From Lycocorax pyrrhopterus obiensis (lineage: Eukaryota; Chordata; Aves; Passeriformes; Paradisaeidae), in contig JACSVZ010000004.1 in the NCBI GenBank assembly GCA_014706295.1, forward strand, positions 11,132,465 through 11,196,464: a stretch of DNA of 64,000 nt, written 5' to 3'. Below the pieces are notes generated by a model. That model worked only from the letters and a program-made list of their open reading frames with translations. It did not search any database and was not told where the DNA came from. Of this stretch, positions 53,370-64,000 are shown one piece after another. Positions within the stretch are counted from its first letter, which is position 1. Each line of letters opens with the position of its first letter. A program made the position numbers and the translations under genes.

Positions 53370-53930
53370 TAAAACAGAAACAAAACCAAAAATTAGTATG
53401 GGATAAAAAACCATCCCCAAGCCAATCTGCCAGATAATATCCATTAATATCTACATTAATACTATAAAATCAACAAGCAAGAATGACCTTTTTGGCAATT
53501 TTATCACATAACATCACTGCATGTATTGGACATACTAGAATAAGAAAGACGTTTAAAAATAAAAATAATCCACTCTTATTAAATATACACACTCAAATCC
53601 ACTCTTCTAATGGCATTTGACTAACAGGATTTTAACCTATCAGTCTGTTATTCTGAATGCTGAGTCTTGTAGCAGTTGCTGGCTTAACGGCACCACTTAA
53701 TTTGAAGTACTTTGAGGTTGTCATTTGTCAGGCAGTTGGCGTTAGAAGGGTTTGAGTCAAAAGTGCAGATATAGTAATAGCAGGTCTGGGCCTGTGCAGG
53801 TCTACATCTCAGCTCTGTTTTGTGAATGATTTCCTACATAACTCAAGACAAGGACCAGATGACCCAGTAGTCAATGTTTCCTGAGTGTTTTCATTTCCTT
53901 TTTTTCTTTTTTCTTTTTTTTTCCTAATGG

Positions 53931-53996
53931 TAAGAGAATTGATTTATGTCAGCACATATTAATGTTATTATGTGCTGACATAAGTCAATTCTCTTA
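53931..53996. repeat. Near-perfect inverted repeat (hairpin)
   Basis: Arms at 53931-53958 and 53969-53996 are 28 bp each with one mismatch and a 10-base loop. The left arm starts taagagaattgatttatgtc. Beyond the arms, a pyrimidine run with cctaatgg on the left faces ccattaaaaaaaaatagg on the right, so an imperfect extension reaches about 53900 and 54020. Confidence 0.95.
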
Positions 53997-56043
53997 CAAT
54001 TACCATTAAAAAAAAATAGGAAAAACTTTCAATTCTGAATCTGTATTCTCCCTCAACCTGTTCAGCTTCAGTCTCTGCCAGGTACTAAAGCCTTTTGACC
54101 TCATCTCTATGTCTGTTGCCACACTACTGTAATTTCCCATCAAGTAGTTGTTCCTAATAAAAGCCCTGCTGGTTATCCTGTTTCTATCCTGAGCATCCTA
54201 ATTAATTACCTATTCATTACTCAGAAGCCACAGGCAGTTAAAACAGCAAGATGAAGGATCTCATTCACATTAACAAGGCCTAATACCTAATAACACCCTA
54301 TTACAATCAAGATACATAAACACAGAATTTTTTTGCATGTTCCACTGTATGCACACTCTTGCATTTGGAGATTGTTTTTTGGAGGGAGACTTTTCTCTTT
54401 TTTCCTGAGATGAAAGTACCAATCCCTTGCGGCAAGGCAAATGTGAAAGTTGTGAAGGATTGTGGAAATAGGTTACTTGGAGACAGACTGTGAGATTTGA
54501 ATGACTTGTTGACCCTCTGAATTAGCCTATAAAGAAGAAATATTTCTCCCAGTAGTATAGCTCAGAAACCTTTTTGCACAAATGATCACAATTAGAAAAG
54601 CTTTTAATATGATCGGTTCAGACACCTATCCAGGTGTGCTCTTTTTAAAAAGAAATTTGCAGACAAAATTTCTGTAATATTTGGCTAACTATTTGGAAGG
54701 ACATACACACTGCTGGAGAGCAGAAAGGGTTAAGAGTTGTATTTTGATCATGGTAAGCATAGATCCTTTTCTGTCTCTGGAATAAAGGATATCTGCTAAA
54801 AAGTAGTGAAATTGTGATTGAACTCTTGTTCTCCTGGGACACTGCCTTTACATCCTTTTGTGAGCATTTTGAAGGCTCTTTATAGAGTGCAGAAAGATCG
54901 TTTCTTCTAAGATAGTAACAGTACTGACTTCTCTGAATGTACACCTCCTCCCTCTCCATTTTGGCCTGTCAATTAAGATGTTGGTTATATTATCTAATGT
55001 ATTCTAATAGTCCTGAAAGACCTGGCTGGACATTTGCACTTTAACTTGATTGACATTAGACGTGTGGGACTGGAGGAAACTTCACAGATTGGTTAGATGA
55101 TACCATCCATCAGTAGAGGGGCAAGTGTTGATTGAAGCGTTCCTATTGATTCAGTCCCCTAATGTGAATTATTCTCAACCAAAAAAGAGAACATAGTAGG
55201 TAGTTCAGAGTGGCATTTGAACGAAAGAAGCCATTGATACAGTCTACCATAAATATTCAAGTTATTTTTTTAAAGAAATTGAAAGCATTGGTATGAATAA
55301 GTCTTCACAAGTCTGGTTATTTTCAGGATCTCTTGTATTAAGTTCTTGTTGAACTCTATCAGCATTGCTCCTGAGCCCTTTAAAGGGTTGACAAAGCATG
55401 TCTTTATTTGGCAGGTTTTGCCTTTATTTTTCCCCATGGATTTTCTTGTGGTTACTCCTGCCTTCTTCACTCCAGAAAGAAATTCATCTTAGCACTTGAA
55501 AACTCCTGTTTTCCTCAAAATACAGTGTCTGAATTTCAAATTCAGATGAGCAAACATGATGACATGACATATGACGTCCTGTATTAAGTGCACTCAGGAA
55601 GTCTACCACATGGTACAAAGTCAGACCTCAAGGCTTGTTCTGCTTTGCAGTAACTGGCTTTATTTACTGGTTGCTAAGGACCCTTCATGCTCTGAGCTGT
55701 ATGTAAGTCTAGAAAGAAATGGAAATTCCCTTCTAGTAAAAATTTATAAGAGCAATGTTCAGTTCAGCCTTTTTTTTTTTCATAGTGGTCTTTCATTAAA
55801 ATTAAGAAAGTGAGATAGAATTTAATTACTCACATGCAGATCTCCATTTTGGAATTTTTGTTGATATTTTGAGCTTTCCGGCACCTTCCCAATCCATGGC
55901 TCTTCTGGGTTTTTTGGGCATGAGTATGGTAGAATAACCAGTTTTCCAAGAGGGCGGGCAGAGGATGTTTCTGTGTTCCCTGGGCTCCATGCAAAGCCAA
56001 TGATTCACTCCCTTTTTGTCTTTTGAATGAACACAATATTCTT

Positions 56044-56101
56044 AGAGTTATAGAATATCCTGAATTGAAGGGACCCACAAGGATCATTGAGTTCAACTAT
56101 A
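56044..56101 (-). mobile_element. CR1-type tail fragment
   Basis: The + strand reads agagttatagaatatcctga then 'agggacccacaaggatcatt' and 'gagttcaac'. This is a recognisable bird CR1 3' variant, truncated after about 60 bp. Confidence 0.8.
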
Positions 56102-57641
56102 CCTTGAATCTGCAAGTTCCCTTTTCACATCCTAACTACTTTCATACTTCCTGTTTTGAAATTTTCAGCATTTTGCTTCTAGATATATGTAATTGTGGAA
56201 GGGTAGAACATAAAAGGGGAGAATCTACAGTTCTTGGCAGAGCCAAGTCCTTTATGAGAGCTGGGCATCTGATTGTCGAGAGCTGTTTAAGACTCCAGCA
56301 ACATAAAGAGTAGATGATTGTGTGGCATATGTGTGACAGCAGAAGAGACGGTGGGAGTTTTTGAAACACTTAAGCAATTTATAAAACATGTGTAGATAGT
56401 TTTTTCCCAGTTGTTAATTAGCTAATCAGTTTGAAGTCGTATCATGATTCTTATTTTCTAATGGCAACAGCAATAAGGGTGAATCGAGTGAGGTCATATG
56501 TCTTCCTAAATTTCCTAGTTACAAGTGGTCAAAGTTTATTTCCAGCACACACAAAAATATGCTTTCTTTAGGCTTCTCCTGCACCCAAGCCCTCAGTTAG
56601 CCACAAGGAATCAGGAGGTGTGACAGAAAGTCAAATGACAGAAAGTCGTTTTCCCATCATGGCTGCATACATTCAGTAGGCGCAATGAATTGAGTTTTAA
56701 TTGTCTGTCAGTCGCTGCTTTCGTGGTTAAGCAACGATGTTCAAAGAATGTTTTAATTAGAGAACCCGCTTGCATGAAATGTCTTAATTTATGAATACCT
56801 TTTATGTTTAATTTCTAGCTTGGCCTCCCTTTTTACTAACAGTCTTTCTCTGCTACTAGTTTGTGCCTTGAGGTGTATCATAGCAAACAAACAGTAATTT
56901 CGTAATTTATGTTATGATGACAGGATATTTTGAAAATATGTAGGAAAAGTTCATAATTTTTAAAGTTTAACCAACTGAGATTAAACACTGCGTACTTCAG
57001 TCCCTATAAGTAAGGGAGATGTCACATTTAATGGACCTCAATTACTTTTTTACTCCCATTCCTCCAGCTTGATATCGCCTGCTGTCTGAAAGGCTGGAAT
57101 GGATTTTTTTCAACCAAAACATTTCTATCTTGTAAAGCTTTCATTTCCTTAACTTCACTATCAAATTTGTTTCCCTACCTTTCATTTAATTATTTATTTG
57201 TTATGTTAAAACGGTGACTGGAGAATTGAGCTGAGAGAAAAAAATAATTTAGTTTAGATTATTTCTCCACAGTTCCATAATGCCGTATAATAAATATTAT
57301 GTTTAGAAGTACAAATTAAAACATTATTTGGTTGGGATTTTTAATTATTGTTTCTGTAGAGATAAAGAGCTTGTGAAGCAGTATGTTATTTCAGTTTGAG
57401 CTTTCTTCACTTTTGTTCTGTGAAAGTCAGAGAAAGTCCAGTCCAGGCTGAAAGACACATCTCTTATAAATTTCATAAGAGATGATGCAATAGTTAACTT
57501 TAATAACAGAAAGATAGGCATTGAGTACTGAATGGAGTGCTGAGATAAAACGTAGAGTTGTGGTATCACACATGGTAATATCTGATACAATGAAACCATT
57601 TCCAAATAATATATGTCATTTGTAACTTTTTATGTTTAAAG

Positions 57642-57710
57642 AAGGCCAGCCTCCATCTCCCACAAAGGGCAAAGAAGAGCAGCCTGAGGACCTGCAAGAT
57701 GATGCTGAAG
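57642..57710 (+). CDS. MACROD2: MACROD2 coding exon: acidic tail, 69 nt
   Basis: In phase 1, the G from the previous exon plus AA gives Glu, and the exon reads GQPPSPTKGKEEQPEDLQ then DDAE, leaving one G. The vertebrate MACROD2 tail has a similar stretch ending Gln-Asp-Ala-Asp-Gly, which supports the call. The donor is good (GAAG|gtaggt). The acceptor is weaker: its pyrimidine tract is interrupted (tttgtaactttttatgtttaaag), and it is a tandem AAGAAG, so the exon could also start at 57645 and lose one Glu. Length is a multiple of three and phase is 1-1, so skipping keeps the frame. The stretch is rich in Glu, Asp, Gln, Pro and Lys and is presumably disordered; a SPTK motif is a plausible proline-directed phosphosite (inference). 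Confidence 0.85.
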
Positions 57711-60700
57711 GTAGGTGGTCTAACAGCTTCTCAGGGCTATTAATCAATTCACATTTGGAGGAAAAGTTTATTTTGAATTCTTGGGAAAGAACTGGAAAAC
57801 TTTCAGTTAAGAATGCTGTTTGCACACACTTGGGAAGTTGTTTTTGGCCTAGATAAAGGGATTATAAGTCTTCTGAAGTGTATTTCATCCTAAGGTAGAC
57901 TCACAATTACAAATCCTATTTTTATATGTTGGGCTACTGTTTATTGCTGATACACCTTAATAAATTGCTGCTGTTTGATCTCTAACCTGTTCTGACTTTA
58001 TGTAATTAAAGTGCAATCCATGTTGTACAGGGCTTGGGTCATAGTCTGATTGGTTAAGTTGGTCAGGTACCTGCTGCTAAACACGGAGCAATATAATCGT
58101 CACTTTCCTTTTCTACAAGAAGTTTTTGCTGTTTTCCTTTTTACAGTGTTTATGTTTCTTGACCTTACACAGTGTAGTGCATCTAGCCACAGTTAGAAGT
58201 CACAGGTGATTAGCATTATGCCTATAGTGTTGTTCTTGAGTCTGCTCAGGGAAGCTTGTCCATGTGTATGGACGTAAATGTGGTCTATGCTGTTGTAAAA
58301 CTGGATCAAAGTATATTTTCCTAATCTCTATCTCTTTGGGAGAGTTGATTAAAAGATGTTAACATCGAAGGCTTATTTTCAGAGTGCACAGTTTCACACT
58401 GCTTTCAGAGATGTGGAAGAGCAAAACACCCCAATGCTGAAGAAATTCCCCTTCTATGAAATAGTTAAAAGGAGGAACCTTAATCCTTGATCCGCGACAG
58501 TTCCTTATCATGGATTCTTTTTAACCTGATACTCCTCAAATTACACATCTCATTTTGCACCTCAACCAGTGGCTCCACAATCTTCAGCATTTTGACTTAG
58601 CACCGTGCATTCAGCTCTTAAAATATTCTGACTAGGGTATAGTGTGAGTCACAAAGAGCAGAAAAGGGTTAATATTTATCATTTTAAGTAACTGCTAGTG
58701 ACATCCTGTCACTAATGTTGTGGCTGGTTGTTAATGGCAAGTAGTTAAAGCAAGAGCTGTCATCACCTGGAAGGTGTGGAGGGACCCAAGAAATTTCATC
58801 ACTCCTGAGTGTCTTTCCTTTCATGCTGCACGGAACCCCGATTAAATTAAAATACCAATTTTATGTTTGGATTAGAGAATTCAGCGATGACAAACCACAT
58901 GTCCATTTGTATGGGGGCTAACCCACAGGTGGGATCGTGGTGACACTTTCAGTGTTCCTAAAGAGGCACAGCAATAGTTGTTTTACAATATATTCTTACA
59001 TGGAGTGTGGCTAAGAGTTTTCCTTGTATCAGTGTCTTGAAAAAAACCAAAGCAAAACAAAAGGAAGAGAAAAAGTATTGACAAATTTTTCTTCCATTCA
59101 AAAATTAACTGATGATGTTGTTTCACTCTTTCTGTGGCTCCCTAGATACTGTTTCCTATTTCTTTGTGCGTATCCATGTTTCCTGGTGACCTACAGTTCA
59201 CTTTGTGAAGCACAAATAAATGTGTTGGAAGGGCAAAGTAAATAGTATGGCAATAGAATTATTGCATTACTCCTGAGCTGTAAAATGCCTGAACTCCTTG
59301 AATTTGATGCCATACAGTACATTTTGCTGATGCAGAATTGAAGTCTGTAAAACATAATCAGTGCTGCAAGATTTAATATAGCCAGTGGCAGATCCCCCAT
59401 CTCCTAGGCAGGAACCAAACCTGTAATGTTTAGGATTAAAAGTCTAAATTTGGCCTTGAGAGTTGTTGTGATGGAGGAAAGAATAGATGATTAAAGTGTT
59501 TGCTGAGGGGCCTGTGGAGAAACCTGGATTGAATTTCTTTGGCATTACCTGTGCCTCTGGAAGAGAAGACAAGAATTTTGGCTCCAGACACTGAATTCCT
59601 ATCAAGTTGCCAAGTGTCTGGAGTCTAATTTATCATACCTGTGAGCCATTTCCATAGAAGTAAATGGGATTTACACATATTTGTCTGAGAAGAGGATTTC
59701 GTTTCTCCTGGTCCAATTATTAGCTGCTGGGTTTGACTAATTAAAAGAACTTTTAATGGGGCACCTTGAAGATTGTGAAAGTTCTGAATATGTGGCATGA
59801 GCCACAATTACATGTCTGAGTAATTTTATTTAGGTAGGAGTTTGTCTGCACTTCCAAAAAGCTACCTTTTTTTTCTTTTTAACAGAAAAACTGAGTAGCT
59901 TATGCATATAAACACTATTGAATAAAACACAACGAAGCCAAACTCTGCCTGAGGTCAACTTGGTTGAATTTCCCTTAGGGTAAAACTGAAGTGCTTTGTG
60001 GTGTGTTTAAACTTTGGGATAGTTCACTTTAGGTACCCCAACTTGTTTTGTTTGGGTTTTTTGTTTTGTTTTGTTTTGTTTTTTTTAAAAAAGAGAGAGA
60101 TAAGAAAAACCCACCTAAAATCACACACGCAAAAAAGTAAACAAATATTTAAAAAAAAGACAAACCCACAAACAAAAACCCCCAAAAGCCCAACTCCTAC
60201 CTTTTAACAATAAAAGCAAGCCCAAATTTAACATAGAATATTATTTTCCTCTTGGTAACATGGCCAGCTATAAAACATTTAACAAATATACAGTGAGACA
60301 TGGGAAGAACCCGATGTATGTTACTCTGCTTGGTTGTGAGTGTCCTTTTAGATTGAAGATGGGAGTACAACTTGCAATGATATCAGCCTCGTGTCTGCTC
60401 TCGTAGCAATCTCTGAAACCTATTCCACTGAGTTCAGCAATATTTCTGCTGTAATATTTTTCTCCAGCTCACCGGGCTGGTTCATTGGCTAGAGGCAATG
60501 GAGCAATATCTTTTCAGTGCATGTAAAAACCTCCACAGAAGATTGGGTACAGTAAGTTCCTTTATTATTACCCTCTTTGCAATCAAGGAAAGGCGAGTAA
60601 GTGGCTGTATGTAAGGAGCTTGTTTTGCAGTAAGCTAAAATAAACATTTGACATGCTAATGAAAGCAATCTTATATCAAACCGCTAAAGTATTAATGGTG

Positions 60701-63700
60701 TCTGTTATTATGCTATTAGATATATTGTTCTCCGCCTCCAGACTGTTGGTAGAAAAAAGTGTGAACTGCACAGCAGATTCTTATGTCAGTGGTTGTATTC
60801 CATAGATTTTCACTGCAGAGGTATTGTCTGTGAAAATGGATAGACTGTGAAACATCTTTTACTCACAGGTTCCCTGCAGTATTTCAGGTTTGACATGTGC
60901 AAACATGCCATATAATTTTCTGCTTTTTTGTTCTTTTTTTTCTTTCTCCCGCCACTTTCCCACGTCTTGGGAGAGTAAAAGCAGCCAGGGATAATTTTGC
61001 CTTTCCCTCAGTCAGGTGCATTCATTGATTGACTGATTATAAAGTGTCAGGTGAACAAAATATATTTGGTACTAAACGAAACATACACACGTCTCACTTC
61101 AGTAACTTCATAACGCAATCTTAAAGTGGTTACATAGATAAAATGGCAGTACTTGTCGCAGCGTAGCAGCTATGAGTTGGCACAAATGCCACAGTCACCC
61201 GTTCTCATCCTACTTATTGTCACCAAGCTAAGGCAAATCATTTATACAAAAGCCTAACAAAACAAAAATTTTAAATGTTCCTTGTTTCTCTTACCTACCT
61301 CCCCACGTGTCCTCCCGTATCTAGTGAACAGCATGGTGTGTGCAATAAATTTTTCCAAGAGTGGGAGAAGCAAAACTGTTTGCCTTTTCCTTCTTTATGG
61401 GATTTCTCAAATATAGAGCAGAGCCTGCCCAAGAGCTGCCCCATCCATTCCCTCCATGTTCTGTGTGAGATCAATATTGTATCAAAGATGAGTAACACAT
61501 CTAGTAACAGCAGCACAACTGCCTGCTTTTTCTCTTCCTCCAGCAGAAAAATAATCAATCCATGCCGCAAAAGCCATTTCCTTGTCCTCCTTCAAGGGAT
61601 GTGGAGACAGAACTGGAGCTCTGGACGTTGTTTTACTCCAGCTTCTCTCATAAGCTGCTCCCCAGATGAATGATCAGATTCCTCCTGATAGACTGATAGG
61701 CTGTCGGTCTCCCAGGATCACCTGTGCAAGGAGCAGGTCTGTTGGAGTTATTTGTCCAGGGTGAACTCTGTCTGCTTTCCATTCACTTGGTGGGAAGGAG
61801 AACAGGTTGATGAATAAGCCAAACCACAAAGGTCAAAATGAACACAAATCACCTTTAACAGAGTTGGTAGTGTTGGTTCCTTTGCCTGATGAGGTCATCA
61901 CAATCTGGCCTCTTGGCCTTCAAAGGTAACATCACATGTCTGAATGTTGTGTCAGAAATCCAGGCTCACCAGCTGGCACCTGCCTGACTTGGTGGATGCT
62001 CTGGCCATGAGAGATGTCAGTCTGGTGGTTGAAATACGTAGCTGAAATAAGGCAAAATAAAACTGCATCTTATTTTGACAACTCATTGGTCCAGTAGGTC
62101 ATGGCCATTCCATAGGATTTTCACCAAGAGGGAGACCCCCAAAAAGTTTTTGTGAAATGGTAAAAAGCGCATTTTTATTTTCTAGATTTGGGACTAGAAA
62201 ATAAACCTCTGTTTATCACTTAATCTCTAACTGTGAGATTAACGTAAGGTTTCCCCTTCCTGTTTCTCCTTTATGTGCCATGGAAAGGGATCTGGTGTAT
62301 GCACCCACCATAGTCCCCGGCACTTGGCTTGTGCTACATCCCTCCAAGGTGGGCTCAATCCTCTCTGGATCTGGTGGGATGCATAGAGTAGCTGCTCTTT
62401 CTTGCCATTACACAGATGTTCTAAGCATCTCTTCTAAGGTTCTTCTAATAGTGTGCAGGCCTGATTGTCTCTCTCTTTAAGGTATGAATTAATATTATCT
62501 AGATTTGACTTCTTATTAGTTCTAATATGTTCTGCAGTTTATAGCAAGCGGTTCTTTTATCCCTTGATATATTGTAGCTACATTCCTACTTTGCATCCCA
62601 TGGGGCAGTCATATTCTTCAGTAAATTTCTGCTCCATCTACTAAAAATGAACATCGAGACACATAATTATACTTCAAAAAACACACAGTCACTTATTCAG
62701 CCTTAAGAGTGCTGCTTTTTATTATGATAGCTTGGTACTGACTGTCGTCTTTTTGCCACCAAACCTAATCCTTTAGTAAAATGTTAAATGAAGATGAAGT
62801 ACTACAGAAGAAATTCCTTGGGAAGGATGTGTATCAAACATGTCTGTGAGACATTTCACCTTAATGCAGATGGGTTATATTTTAAAAGTGGCAATTAACC
62901 TCCATCTACTCTGGTTGATAGCTTCTCTTTTTGCTTCTGTTTTGAAGTCCACCATCTGTCTTGACTGATTACAGCTTTCAGAATATTAGGTGATCACCTT
63001 GCACTTAGCCAGGGGTAAAATAGGATGTTATCTGTATTTTCAGTTGTATTTTCTCTCTGAGCAAACATTTCTTAGAAGATTCTTTTCATCGGTGAAGTGG
63101 CTTCTGCTGTTTCGTTGAATTGCCGTGCAGTGACTGTGCAGAACTTGGAAAACGCAGCTCATTTTGGCCTCCACAGGTGACGTGCCATTGTTGTGTTGGC
63201 CATTTACCCATTTGGGTTTCTTTTAGCTACTGAATGTACATCTGTGTAACAGCACCAGGAAGACACTTGCAATTCCTGTTTTCACCCTGAGTGCTTTGGA
63301 GTAGATTGTCTTCCTTCTGACATGAGCTAGGGTGCAAAAGACTAAGTTACTGGGGTGACTAGTGCAGTGTTGTCAGAGGAGAATTCTACACAGTGACACA
63401 CCCCGAGGCACCTGCAGGGGACTCATCTGTCAAGGAATTCATTGCTCATTTCTAGGCATGATGTGAATAACAGTAAACCATCACGATTGTTTGGGTCCAG
63501 TGCAGGAGATGGGGCTGGTCCCTTCATTCCGAAATACTGATGCCAAGTAGTCCATGGTTTTGTTTGCATTTTGTGGGGGGTTTTTATGAGTGTAGTCTTC
63601 TCTGTGGCTTCTCTGTCTGTTTCTTCAATTTGTGAAAAATCAAAATAGGTCTCAAGTTTTATTTTGACTGTGGCTTGGAAAAGAAGCCATGTGGCTGTCT

Positions 63701-64000
63701 GTCATGGTATGTAGTTACTCAGACCTTAGGCAAACTGTAAAAGTATGAACAAAGAGCAAATTTATATAGTAATGACGAAATTTGTGGGTTTATTTTGCAC
63801 TTGCCCTTATGGGGTCATTTTGTTTCTCTCTCTCTCTCTTGGATAGGGCTAATTGTAGGGCCAGGAGTTAGGGCTTCTCTGTACTGCTGTGAACTCCACA
63901 TCAACTCACAGGAGCAATTTCTGTCCACTTTTATGCACTATGAGAACAGTAGTAATAGTGTGCAGCACGGTGTGTGTATTTTTTTGCATCAAAATGCCAA
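57711..64000 (+). other. MACROD2: MACROD2 downstream intron (part)
   Basis: The intron begins with gtaggt after the 69-nt exon and runs off the window. No further acidic-tail exon with a phase-1 acceptor was recognised, so the next exon is probably to the right. Low-complexity T/G and A/C sequence occurs at about 60047-60190 and a short CT repeat at about 63826-63838. The 132-residue open frame at 61275-61673 has no family signature and is treated as chance. Confidence 0.7.
60047..60190. repeat. Low-complexity T/G-rich to A/C-rich block
   Basis: About 45 bases of TTTTG units (60051-60087) switch abruptly to A-rich sequence with AAAC and AAACCC motifs until about 60190. The two halves are roughly complementary, so the block may be an imperfect fold-back or two adjacent simple repeats. 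Confidence 0.8.

Larger units (their letters stand above)
49453..57641 (+). other. MACROD2: MACROD2 intron, 8.2 kb
   Basis: The intron runs from gtgagt at 49453 to the AAGAAG tandem acceptor at 57639-57644. It holds the antisense LTR at 52312-53369, a hairpin at about 53900-54020 and a short CR1 remnant at 56044-56101. The stretches 49460-52300 and 54030-56030 hold nothing else I recognise. Confidence 0.85.

Noticed and set aside
61275..61673. 132-residue open frame with an antisense 91-residue partner
   Set aside because: No MACROD2 tail similarity, no good phase-1 acceptor and composition typical of random sequence.
1..64000. FLRT3 or another gene nested in a MACROD2 intron
   Set aside because: In mammals FLRT3 lies inside MACROD2, but its long single coding exon would be obvious here and is absent.

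Overview
The window looks like intronic DNA from a bird, most likely a passerine. It is AT-rich and has no compact genes. It carries many truncated CR1 LINE 3' ends, recognised by the 'ATTCTATGATTCTATGA'-type tail and the conserved block before it. It also holds two related long-terminal-repeat sequences of a type I associate with songbird genomes. Species and LTR family names cannot be fixed without a repeat library.

Only one gene can be supported: MACROD2 (mono-ADP-ribose hydrolase 2) on the + strand. Three small coding exons were found by matching splice sites, reading phase and family sequence: 34221-34302 (82 nt, the end of the macrodomain and start of the tail), 49411-49452 (42 nt) and 57642-57710 (69 nt, both acidic tail). 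The phases chain correctly (0 in, 1 out; 1-1; 1-1). The joined peptide follows the known order of the vertebrate protein: the end of the macrodomain, then FF.., DD.N.E and an E/Q/D-rich tail. The exon just upstream, which would complete the macrodomain, and the next tail exon downstream were not found, so they probably lie outside the window.

Layout: 1-34220 is upstream intron with five CR1 fragments on its way to 30 kb, more at 30.6-32.8 kb, an AT-rich block at 5 kb, a G-quadruplex candidate at 16.8 kb and a 280-bp polypurine repeat at 17.4 kb. 34303-49410 is a 15.1-kb intron with unexplained antisense open frames at 41-42 kb, an LTR copy at about 46.9-47.8 kb and a CR1 at 48.4 kb. 49453-57641 is an 8.2-kb intron with the second, inverted LTR copy (52.3-53.4 kb) and a near-perfect 28-bp-arm hairpin at 53.9 kb. 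57711-64000 is downstream intron with low-complexity sequence at 60.1 kb.

The most interesting points are small. The two LTR copies lie in inverted orientation on either side of the frame-neutral 42-nt exon. The first exon holds an alternative donor that keeps the frame. The third exon has a tandem NAGNAG acceptor. Together these suggest that the linker and acidic tail of MACROD2 could vary by splicing. I saw no operon, CRISPR array, RNA gene or other undescribed system that I could defend.
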